NCBI GenBank assembly: GCA_029007575.1
Contig: JAQXIB010000085.1
Location: 1-12,581 of the forward strand
DNA: 12,581 nt
Direction: 5' to 3'
DNA from: Clostridiales bacterium
GTDB lineage: Bacteria; Bacillota; Clostridia; Oscillospirales; Ruminococcaceae
A program made the position numbers and the translations under genes. Below are positions 6,008 through 12,581 of this stretch, piece after piece (position 1 is the first letter of the stretch; each line of letters opens with the position of its first letter). The notes beneath the pieces are model-generated. The model ran no database searches. It was given only the letters and a program-made list of their open reading frames with translations, and was not told the DNA's origin.

Positions 6008-6130
6008 TTTATGATTATACTCATTCCTGTCCCCATTCGCTTACAGTTTAAACCATTTGGATGTGACTCAGACCACAGTGGTTTGTCGTTAGCTAACTCG
6101 TTGACGTTTCTTGGAGTGCTATATAGCCGT
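6008..6130 (-). other. Possible fragment of a group II intron RNA (domain I)
   Basis: Read on the minus strand, this stretch has the look of bacterial group II intron RNA: GTCAACGAG, then GACAAACCACTGTGGTCTGA, then ATGGTTTAAAC and AAGCGAATGGGGAC. AAACCA (near 6089) can pair with TGGTTT (near 6060), and ACCAC/GTGGT lies inside. No reverse transcriptase gene and no complete intron ends are visible, so at most this is a relic. The resemblance is from memory. A 70-residue ORF spans it on the minus strand, but it has no good ribosome binding site and I do not count it as a gene. Confidence 0.25.
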
Positions 6131-6151
6131 ACCAAAATCAACTTTGATATA

Positions 6152-7714
6152 TTATAGATACATTATAGAAAGAAACAATACTCCATGCCCGCTTAATGTG
6201 TAAGGAATCCTGATTACATGATTTTTTATTGAAAAAGGCAGCGATATTTCTTCCAACCCGTCTAGTTGAGCATATTTTTGTTTCTGTGCTGTCCAAAACT
6301 CCAAGGCATCATCCTCCAGCAAATTCGCCACTTCGGTATCTACCAAAGAGCCCAATGTGTCAAAATCAGCAGAGCTTTCATTTCGTTTGATATGCGCAGA
6401 ATCCTGTAACCATCTCTGAAAGAAATTACTATGGGTTTCGTCTACCAGCCATGCCTTCACAGACACGCTATCTGACTGGGAGTCAGCCGTAATACAAATT
6501 TCCAAATCTTCCGCAATATTTTCTCTTTCAAGGTTATGATTATAAACCATAACCTGCAGATGCTTTTTCAGAGGATCGACAGCGGCAATTGCTCCGATCG
6601 TATTGCCTTTCTTCTCTGCTTCGCCTGAACGAACGGCAACACTGCTGCAGCCGGACATATTTTTTATCATTTGTGCCACATGGTATGCCGGCACCTTTAA
6701 CGTTGGCTGATCGGTCAACCAGAAATCACAGTGATATGCCCAATTGGCAAAATATTCGCACCCGTTCGCGCAGCAGGCATGATACATTTCAGCCATCCAT
6801 GATGCTCCGTATTCTGTTCCGTCCTGCGCATTGGACAGGCGATGAGGGGGAGACATTCCATCTGACAGGAATTGCCCTTCGCCTACATTTATTTTGGTAA
6901 TGCCTAACTGCGGATATTCTTTTATACGCTGCAATGTTTCCGCAAGAATGCGCGGAAATTCCCAATATGGCAAACTCTCAGTGCCCAACTGATAATGACT
7001 AATCGAAAATCGGTTGACCTGTGTTCCGATTTCTCCGGTATAATAATTTTTCCCATTTGCACAATGTGCCAGCATATTCGGCCATTTGGTATAATTTTCC
7101 AGATTGCCGAGGGAAACATCTAAATGTTCGGCACCTAATTCTTTTTGCAGTGCCGCGACTGAGTAATCATATAGTTTATAATATTCCTCTTCCGTTCCGG
7201 TCCACCAATGAAAATTATCCGGCTCTGTGCCAATCCGAAACTGCCATTGCCGGTATTCCTCTGCCGGAAAATTGTCTGCAATCATACGGGCAAAACTGCT
7301 GATATAACGAAAATACTCTTGATAATCTTTTGGCGGCAGGCGATTTCCCCATCCATAATCATCCGCTTCTATTTTCGATTGATCGGACAAGGCGTACGGA
7401 ACATTCCCAATCACAATAACCGGCCTTACTCCTTGTCTTAATACGTTTTTCAATATGCGCAAGGGTGTGGAAAAATCACAGTGAGCGACACCCGCTTCAT
7501 CTACACTATACCATTCATTATAGCCTTTCCCGCCGGTAAATGTCATTAAGATCACATAATCTACAAACGGATATTGCTCCTTATACCATCCATCCGGCAT
7601 ACGCCCAAATGCGCCGTCATCGTCAAAACAGCGAACATCCCAAATGCAAATCGTTTGTGCTATATTGGACAAAGTTGTACCTGTATCAGAGGTGTTTACC
7701 CAAACCGGTACCAT
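6152..7714 (-). CDS. GH39-like glycoside hydrolase (clan GH-A), cytoplasmic
   Basis: This 520-residue protein looks like a retaining glycosidase with a TIM barrel followed by a beta-sandwich, as in GH39 beta-xylosidases of similar length. The probable acid/base is Glu164 in RIGTEPDNFHWW, where GH39 normally has NEPD. The probable nucleophile is Glu279 in KINVGEGQF, after the ISHY strand (238-241) typical of the clan. From about residue 350 the sequence turns to beta-strand-like segments ending SGHGVLFL. There is no signal peptide, so it should act in the cytoplasm on imported oligosaccharides. The start is firm: a TAG precedes the ATG in frame, with AGAGGAAG upstream. It lies 29 bases after GH130 and is the last gene of the operon. 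The substrate is unknown; xyloside, mannoside or another linkage is possible. Thr instead of Asn before the acid/base is atypical and may place it outside GH39 proper. Confidence 0.72.
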   Translation of the reverse strand: MVPVWVNTSDTGTTLSNIAQTICIWDVRCFDDDGAFGRMPDGWYKEQYPFVDYVILMTFTGGKGYNEWYSVDEAGVAHCDFSTPLRILKNVLRQGVRPVIVIGNVPYALSDQSKIEADDYGWGNRLPPKDYQEYFRYISSFARMIADNFPAEEYRQWQFRIGTEPDNFHWWTGTEEEYYKLYDYSVAALQKELGAEHLDVSLGNLENYTKWPNMLAHCANGKNYYTGEIGTQVNRFSISHYQLGTESLPYWEFPRILAETLQRIKEYPQLGITKINVGEGQFLSDGMSPPHRLSNAQDGTEYGASWMAEMYHACCANGCEYFANWAYHCDFWLTDQPTLKVPAYHVAQMIKNMSGCSSVAVRSGEAEKKGNTIGAIAAVDPLKKHLQVMVYNHNLERENIAEDLEICITADSQSDSVSVKAWLVDETHSNFFQRWLQDSAHIKRNESSADFDTLGSLVDTEVANLLEDDALEFWTAQKQKYAQLDGLEEISLPFSIKNHVIRIPYTLSGHGVLFLSIMYL

Positions 7715-7743
7715 CTATTCAACACTTCCTCTTTCTGATATTG

Positions 7744-8670
7744 TTATTCCTCGTCAGCAAAGCAGGCAGCTACGATTTCATCAATATTTCCGGTAGCCAA
7801 ACCGATATTAGTATCTGCCGCACCATAATAAATCCGAATGGTTTTGCCGTCATCATCCAATAAAGCATTACAGGTAAATACGACATTTGCTACGCGGCCT
7901 TTCATCTCATATTCATGTTCCGGCCAAAGAATAAAATCTCTGGTGTAGCCGATCACCTTGCTTGGATCGTTTAAATCCAACATACATGCTTTTAAACGGT
8001 AAATAAATCCATTACAGGTTTCAGAAACGGTATGGTAAATTTCCAGCCAGCCTTTATCGGTTTTAATCGGAACGGCACCGGCGCCCAGCTTAAATCCGTC
8101 ACGGAACGGTTTTCCTTTGTACATAACCGGCCTGCTCTTACCCCAGAAAACCAGATCAGGAGAATAACTGCACCACATATAGCAAGGAAGCAGCTCATTA
8201 CCGAAAGGACGATCGAATCGAACATACAGATTATCAATTTTTTCGGGGAACAAGCAACCGTTACGGTTTCCCAAATCACTGGCAATGGCAACTCGTTCAA
8301 ACTGTTCAAAATCCTTGGTACGAAGAATACCGACTCTTACTTCATTTTGCGACAAATCACTGGCATATAAAATAATATATTCATCGCCGATTTTAGTGAT
8401 CCTGGGATCATAGGTACAGGTTTCGGGATGTATGGGATCGGGCTCCGGCCACTTTACCGGTTCCGGATCCGGTGTAAAATGAACACCGTCTTTGCTGCGG
8501 GCAATCCAAATACGATGAATATCATCCAGAGTAGTGCAATCCATCATCAGAATATATTCTCCGTTATGCTTAATAGCGCCCGGATTAAAAGTATAAAGTA
8601 CATCTATTGGCATCATTGACGGGCTGACAACCGGGTTGTGTTCGTATTTGGTTAACAATCTTTTCTTCAT
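7744..8670 (-). CDS. GH130 family glycosidase/phosphorylase (mannoside-active family)
   Basis: GH130 contains inverting phosphorylases and some hydrolases that cleave beta-mannosides, releasing mannose 1-phosphate in the phosphorylases. The 308-residue product is a single five-bladed beta-propeller. Family features are NPVVSP near the N-terminus, FNPGAI (28-33), the YDPRI motif (87-91) with Asp88 at the proposed catalytic position, NGCLFPEKI (137-145), and LGAGAVPI. The C-terminal IRIYYGAADTNIGLATG is one of the most recognisable GH130 stretches. There is no signal peptide, so it acts in the cytoplasm, consistent with phosphorolysis of imported sugar. Upstream is GAAGGA, about eleven bases from the ATG. 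It lies between the sugar-binding protein gene and the GH39-like gene. I cannot tell phosphorylase from hydrolase subfamily by eye. Confidence 0.87.
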   Translation of the reverse strand: MKKRLLTKYEHNPVVSPSMMPIDVLYTFNPGAIKHNGEYILMMDCTTLDDIHRIWIARSKDGVHFTPDPEPVKWPEPDPIHPETCTYDPRITKIGDEYIILYASDLSQNEVRVGILRTKDFEQFERVAIASDLGNRNGCLFPEKIDNLYVRFDRPFGNELLPCYMWCSYSPDLVFWGKSRPVMYKGKPFRDGFKLGAGAVPIKTDKGWLEIYHTVSETCNGFIYRLKACMLDLNDPSKVIGYTRDFILWPEHEYEMKGRVANVVFTCNALLDDDGKTIRIYYGAADTNIGLATGNIDEIVAACFADEE

Positions 8671-8712
8671 GCTTATATCATTCCTTCAATAATTTTATCT
8701 GTCTTTCTGCAA

Positions 8713-8780
8713 GGAAAATTTTCCACGCTATACTTTTTCTTATGAAAACTGCGTCTACGCTTCATAAAAGGCAGACGCAG
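8713..8780 (-). promoter_or_regulatory. Stem-loop in the gap between the sugar-binding protein and GH130 genes
   Basis: In the mRNA sense CTGCGTCT (8780-8773) and AGACGCAG (8756-8749) form a perfect 8-bp GC-rich stem with a 16-base loop, followed by TTTTC. It lies 13 bases after the sugar-binding protein stop. A perfect palindrome, GGAAAATTTTCC (8713-8724), follows before GH130. The hairpin could be a leaky terminator or a 3' stabiliser that keeps binding-protein mRNA high relative to the downstream enzymes, as known for other transport operons (inference). Confidence 0.5.
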
Positions 8781-8793
8781 CTTGATTATGCCA

Positions 8794-10101
8794 TTATCTC
8801 TTCAAAGATGCTTTGTAAGTATCGATATCACTTTGCCATTTCGGTTTAAACTGTTCCAAAACTTTGGTTACATCTGTTCCTTTACCGATTTCCCAGAACA
8901 GTTCATCAATCTTTTGGATTCCGCAATTTGTGCTCCAAGTTGTAGAAATCTTCGGATAAAGCGATTCAAAACGTTCCACTTGTTCATTAGTTAAATATCC
9001 TTGCAGATATTCTTTTCTCTTTTCAAAATCTTGCTTCATAAACAAATAGCCGTATGCAGCGCCTCCGCTTGGATTTTTGGAACCTTTTGGCACACCGAAA
9101 GTTCCGATCGTACCCGGTGCCACATTTTCATTCGCACTCGGACCGGTCGGCCACGGAACAAAGTCCCAATCAAAATACAAATCCGACACAAAGTGTGTTT
9201 TGTTTCCGAAACGATCAATTACCATTGCAATGGTTCCCAACTGGAAGTTTGCTTGACTCCAACCTTGCCAAAATTCAAATCCTTTATTCACATAGGCGAT
9301 TTCACGTAAAAAGTTTAAAGACTCCCGAACTTTGGCATCTTCAAAATTAAGCTTAAAATCCTTGACTCCGCTGTTCGTCACCAAATCTGTACCGTTGGCA
9401 ACCAAAAAGCCGGTATAGTCCCATGCGGATAGCGGAACTAATTTTTCCCCTTCCGGTGTCTTTTCTTTGCTTAAATCCACAACAAGTTTTTTCATGTTAT
9501 CAAAAGTCCACTCGCCTCTGTTATACATCTCAAGCGGTGTTTCATAGCCTAGGTTGTCTAACAAAGTTTTGTTGTAAATGACAATTTCCATGTGTGGAAT
9601 AGAGGACATTGCATACAATTCGCCGTCTAAAACAAAGGTATCCATAATTGACTTTGTTGAAGCAAATATCGGATCATCTTGGTCTACATATTGGGTAATC
9701 GGAATACACAAATCACGCAACATCGTTGATTGACCAACCGGTGCAAAATCATAGGTATTGTTTGCAACCAATTCAAGAGAAAGTTTGTTTTCTAGTTCTG
9801 CTGAGTTGACTACAGTATATTCAACAGTTGCATTATACCATTCCTTTAACTTCTGACGGATTTCACCATGCTCCTGTTCCCAACCGTCATAGCCGATTAC
9901 CTTAATGGTTTTTCCATCTATCTCTTTTGGCAAACTAACCGAGCCATGATTGCCGATCCCTGAAGCCCCGGAATCAGTGCTACCGGTATCGCCGCAGCCA
10001 GTCAATCCCATTACCCCTATCATAGCAGCTAACAAAACCACTGAAACAACTTTTCTTTTTTTCATACTTATTTTGAAAAGCATTACGTGCTTACTTTCCA
10101 T
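8794..10101 (-). CDS. ABC transporter sugar-binding lipoprotein (extracellular solute-binding protein)
   Basis: This 435-residue protein should capture oligosaccharides outside the membrane and hand them to an ABC importer. It starts with a basic n-region and hydrophobic stretch ending in the lipobox LTGC (Cys36), followed by a Gly/Ser/Asp-rich spacer. The rest is the two-lobed fold of family 1 solute-binding proteins. Examples are the IKVIGYDGWEQ strand with ELENKLSLELVANNTYDFAPVG, the EWTFDNMKKLVVDLSKE segment, and a C-terminal FWEIGKGTDVTKVLEQF near the stop. AAAGG five bases before ATG 10101 supports that start over the internal ATG at residue 13. It is 31 bases downstream of the beta-helix gene. 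No permease or ATPase gene is in the window; they may lie upstream, or the importer may use a shared ATPase. The ligand is not predictable, but the two downstream glycosidases suggest an oligosaccharide. Confidence 0.87.
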   Translation of the reverse strand: MESKHVMLFKISMKKRKVVSVVLLAAMIGVMGLTGCGDTGSTDSGASGIGNHGSVSLPKEIDGKTIKVIGYDGWEQEHGEIRQKLKEWYNATVEYTVVNSAELENKLSLELVANNTYDFAPVGQSTMLRDLCIPITQYVDQDDPIFASTKSIMDTFVLDGELYAMSSIPHMEIVIYNKTLLDNLGYETPLEMYNRGEWTFDNMKKLVVDLSKEKTPEGEKLVPLSAWDYTGFLVANGTDLVTNSGVKDFKLNFEDAKVRESLNFLREIAYVNKGFEFWQGWSQANFQLGTIAMVIDRFGNKTHFVSDLYFDWDFVPWPTGPSANENVAPGTIGTFGVPKGSKNPSGGAAYGYLFMKQDFEKRKEYLQGYLTNEQVERFESLYPKISTTWSTNCGIQKIDELFWEIGKGTDVTKVLEQFKPKWQSDIDTYKASLKR

Positions 10102-10132
10102 TTCCGCCTTTCCTCAGTTTATTGATAAGCTT

Positions 10133-11956
10133 CTATTTTACATACTCGCTCGCGCCGATGTCAAATTTGCCGTTTTGAGGGACTTGAATACCGAAATAGT
10201 CCTTGCCGCCATTATGTAACAATGTCTTACCGGCATCAATACAAGGTGATCCCTCTTTCAGCTTATACCCGTCAACAGTATTGATTCCGATTTTGCCGCT
10301 GCCCGGATTCACAAATTTCGGATCAGCATATATACTGTTTTTCTGCGGGAGCTTGCTGAAATCATAAGAGCCATAAAAAACATTAGTGTCAAAAGAAATA
10401 ACATCCCGATTAATCAAGAAGTCCTCTCCCGTACAATTCATATAAAAAATATTGTTTGTAAATCTTGCATCTAATGGGCTCTTTCCACTGCCTGCCCAGT
10501 TATATGAGCCTATCAACCGCGTGCTTTTTTTCAGCCCATCCTTAACATAAAATGAATTGTTGTAAATCTTTACATCTGAAATTGGTCCGGAGAGTGTAAA
10601 CAAAGCATCCATATCATTCTGACTGATATTATATCTAACTGTAATATCCCGATTAAATCCGCTGTAATCACCATCTGTGCAAAGTAAGAGGAATCCGCCT
10701 TCATTGTCATGACTGTAATTATACTGCACCACCGTGCGCTCACAGTTAATGTCAACATCAAAGCCCATTCCATCTCCGCCGACTTTTTTAATGTCATACG
10801 CTTCGTTATACTGCATCACCGCATTAGAGGAATTGTGAGGCCACATACCGGCATATGCGCCTCCTCCAACATAGGATGTGTTTGTAAGAGTATTATATTC
10901 CATCAACGGATAATTAACACAGTTGATATAAATACCATCACCGGCACAATTAGCAATAAAGTTGTTACGAACAGTCACATTTGAAGAAGGGAAATAATCT
11001 CCCGTGCTCCAGTACACACCCGTACGTTTATTATAATCCGAAGCAAAGGTGATCCCGTTACCCTCTGTGTCTTTAACTGTGCACCCCTGAATGAGAATAT
11101 CATTAAACGCAACCGGATTCTTCGCTAACTGGCTGATAAAAATAATGCCGCCATTCCAGCGTTCACCGCCTTGTGCAGAAACATCATGAATATCCAAATT
11201 AATCAGATAAATATGATTACTGATTCCACCATCACGGTAAACACCGGCTGAAACCTGTCCTCCGGCAGTAACATAAACGCCTTTTCGATTTCCTTCAAAC
11301 TCAGATGTATTTGTAATCTCAAAATTTCTGACTTCGACATATTCTAATGCAGATAAAGAAACTGCTGCATTTTCGCCGTCTCCGTTAATAATCGGTTTGT
11401 TTCCTTTGCCGTACATGTCAAATACAATATGTTTTCCTTTGGTCCCAGATGATTGCGGTATTAACGGCTCATCCCATATGCCACCTGCCTTAAAAAGAAT
11501 TTTAGAGCCAGGATCAAATTGGGTTTTGTTTACCTTTTTCATAGATTTCCAAGCTGTGTCCGGTGTTCTGCCATCGTTGTCATCATTCCCATTTATACTG
11601 TCTACATAATAAAGTTTATAGCTAGCTTCCATTTTTTCAACATCGCCATTAAACTCAACTTCTACTTTGATTGTTGATGTTGTTTTAGAACTGGCATTAT
11701 CAGACACTGTATTCGTATTGCTATCACTTGTTATGGCATTTGTATTATTATCAGAAGCTGTATCTGAAACAATATCGGATACTATGTCCGAGGGAACTTG
11801 TGACTGTGATTGGTTTTCAGACGAACTATTTGCAGTGTAAGAAGATGTTGGCTCGAAGTCAACCGGAATTTTCTCTTCAACTGTGAAACAGGAAGTCAAG
11901 CTGAACGCCAATGTCAATGAAAGCACCCCAGCCACTATGGGAAAAGTTTTCTTCAT
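10133..11956 (-). CDS. Right-handed parallel beta-helix lipoprotein, possible polysaccharide-active surface protein
   Basis: The product of 607 residues has a lipoprotein signal peptide with lipobox LTSC (Cys23). A long linker of Ser, Asp, Asn and Thr (about 35-95) contains degenerate SDIVSD/SDNxxN repeats. A beta-helix domain runs from about 112 to the end. It opens with YYVDSINGNDDNDGRTPDTAW, a start common in pectate-lyase-like proteins. Coils rich in Asn and Gly follow, such as VTVRNNFIANCAGDGIYIN and VVQYNYSHDNEGGF, and it closes with SPCIDAG and FDIGASEYV. Such folds bind or cleave acidic or branched polysaccharides, but I cannot identify catalytic residues or a CAZy family. I start at ATG 11956, nine bases after AAAGGGG; a TTG at 11965 abuts that site. 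It lies 23 bases after the SurA-N-like gene, and its anchor and linker would display it outside the membrane near the sugar-binding protein. Confidence 0.75.
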   Translation of the reverse strand: MKKTFPIVAGVLSLTLAFSLTSCFTVEEKIPVDFEPTSSYTANSSSENQSQSQVPSDIVSDIVSDTASDNNTNAITSDSNTNTVSDNASSKTTSTIKVEVEFNGDVEKMEASYKLYYVDSINGNDDNDGRTPDTAWKSMKKVNKTQFDPGSKILFKAGGIWDEPLIPQSSGTKGKHIVFDMYGKGNKPIINGDGENAAVSLSALEYVEVRNFEITNTSEFEGNRKGVYVTAGGQVSAGVYRDGGISNHIYLINLDIHDVSAQGGERWNGGIIFISQLAKNPVAFNDILIQGCTVKDTEGNGITFASDYNKRTGVYWSTGDYFPSSNVTVRNNFIANCAGDGIYINCVNYPLMEYNTLTNTSYVGGGAYAGMWPHNSSNAVMQYNEAYDIKKVGGDGMGFDVDINCERTVVQYNYSHDNEGGFLLLCTDGDYSGFNRDITVRYNISQNDMDALFTLSGPISDVKIYNNSFYVKDGLKKSTRLIGSYNWAGSGKSPLDARFTNNIFYMNCTGEDFLINRDVISFDTNVFYGSYDFSKLPQKNSIYADPKFVNPGSGKIGINTVDGYKLKEGSPCIDAGKTLLHNGGKDYFGIQVPQNGKFDIGASEYVK

Positions 11957-11979
11957 CAAAATCAACCCCTTTAACTAAT

Positions 11980-12581
11980 CTACTCTGCTATGGTAATATT
12001 TCTGTAAATTTCCTCATTAATCACCACATTTTGTTTGCCAACGCGTTCCATAATGTACTCATCATATTTTTGATTTTTATATAACAATATCAATTTATTC
12101 CGTACATCGCCATAGTCTTTGTATCCATCTTCTGATTTAAACTCACTATATTGATCCCGAATTTGTCTGTAAAACTGAATCAAATCAGTATCATCCGGAT
12201 TCAACAAGCCCTGTTCAACCATTAGCTCTTTCTGCTTTATCTGGAGATTACTTACCACATAATCAAAATAATTATTTTCCGTATATTGAGAATTGCCATA
12301 AATCACCTTGCCATTGTTAATTGCATTATTTCGCCTTTCGTTTTCAACTTTCAAACTTTTTTGAAAATACGAAAATGAAATATCATCTATCAATTTTTTT
12401 TCTTTACAATCAGAAAGAATGGCTTTATAGTAACGCAAGGATGCTGTCGCATCTTTCAATAGCTTATCCTTTGGCTGCTCCCCGGAAAAGTCACGTTCCC
12501 AAAACCCCTGGTCAACTTGTGCATCATAATTTTTATGAAAATAGACGGCGACAAGTGCTTTGTTACGATTTATATAAAAAT
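11980..12581 (-). CDS. SurA-N-like foldase-type protein (5' end beyond the window)
   Basis: The frame stays open from the right edge to the stop at 11980, giving at least 199 residues, so the N-terminus is missing. An apparent TTG start at 12459 is internal, because the family-like segment NRNKALVAVYFHKNYDAQ lies before it. The rest reads FWERDFSGEQPKDKLLKDA, then a charged helical stretch with ENERRNNAINNGKVIYG and YTENNYFDYVVSNLQIK. This arrangement resembles the N-terminal helical domain of SurA/PrsA-type chaperones, and I recall similar proteins without a prolyl isomerase domain in Bacillota glycan loci. No isomerase domain is seen here. An N-terminal lipoprotein signal would be expected upstream. 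It precedes the beta-helix lipoprotein by 23 bases, so a role in folding or assembling that exported protein is plausible. Family assignment is tentative. Confidence 0.5.
   Translation of the reverse strand, partial: FYINRNKALVAVYFHKNYDAQVDQGFWERDFSGEQPKDKLLKDATASLRYYKAILSDCKEKKLIDDISFSYFQKSLKVENERRNNAINNGKVIYGNSQYTENNYFDYVVSNLQIKQKELMVEQGLLNPDDTDLIQFYRQIRDQYSEFKSEDGYKDYGDVRNKLILLYKNQKYDEYIMERVGKQNVVINEEIYRNITIAE

Noticed and set aside
5929..6141. 70-residue minus-strand ORF
   Set aside because: It has no convincing ribosome binding site, mixed composition, and overlaps dyads and the intron-like stretch. It is probably noncoding.
7021..7441. Plus-strand ORFs antisense to the GH39-like gene
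   Set aside because: They overlap fully with a well-supported gene, lack ribosome binding sites, and have no recognisable domains.
12459..12459. Right-most gene starting at the TTG at 12459
   Set aside because: The frame is open to the window edge and family-like sequence lies upstream of the TTG, so the gene is cut by the edge.
1..12581. CRISPR arrays, tRNA, rRNA or intact insertion sequences
   Set aside because: I found no regularly spaced repeat array, no cloverleaf or rRNA sequence, and no transposase or integrase gene on either strand.

Overview
The window looks like a chromosomal segment of an anaerobic, endospore-forming member of Clostridia (Bacillota). The reasons are a spoIID gene, a cwlJ-type spore cortex hydrolase gene next to a GerQ-like coat gene, purine-rich AGGAGG-type ribosome binding sites, lipoprotein-type sugar binding, and a NifU-like/GGGtGRT gene pair of the kind common in anaerobic Clostridia. 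I cannot name genus or species from the sequence alone.

Left part, conserved genes (1-5695). A citrate synthase gene, cut by the left edge, reads leftward. It is divergent from spoIID, which encodes a peptidoglycan-degrading protein of the engulfment machinery. spoIID converges on a cwlJ / GerQ-like pair and shares a strong 16-bp bidirectional terminator with it. Divergent from cwlJ is a two-gene operon with a good vegetative promoter. It encodes a NifU/IscU-like scaffold relative with an altered cysteine pattern, followed by a GGGtGRT protein, a conserved family of unknown function. The operon ends in a clear intrinsic terminator. Several inverted repeats sit exactly on or beside the promoters in this part.

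Junction (5696-6151). About 450 bases hold no convincing gene. They contain three TTGTCCAC direct repeats, a 29-codon ORF with a good ribosome binding site, a hairpin terminator, a 12-bp dyad, and a stretch that resembles, from memory only, part of a group II intron RNA. This looks like a scarred boundary between conserved genes and an accessory locus.

Right part, a leftward glycan-utilisation operon (6152-12581, continuing beyond the right edge). In transcription order it encodes a SurA-N-like foldase-type protein (5' end missing), a lipoprotein with a large right-handed parallel beta-helix, an ABC sugar-binding lipoprotein, a cytoplasmic GH130 enzyme (mannoside phosphorylase family), and a cytoplasmic GH39-like glycosidase. 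The inferred logic is surface recognition or cleavage of a polysaccharide, capture of oligosaccharides, ABC import, and intracellular breakdown partly by phosphorolysis. The permeases and any regulator are not in the window and may lie to the right. The glycan is not identifiable, although GH130 points to a beta-mannoside linkage.

The best candidates for undescribed biology are the scaffold-like/GGGtGRT pair and the glycan operon, with its uncharacterised beta-helix lipoprotein and its GH39-like enzyme, whose acid/base motif is atypical.
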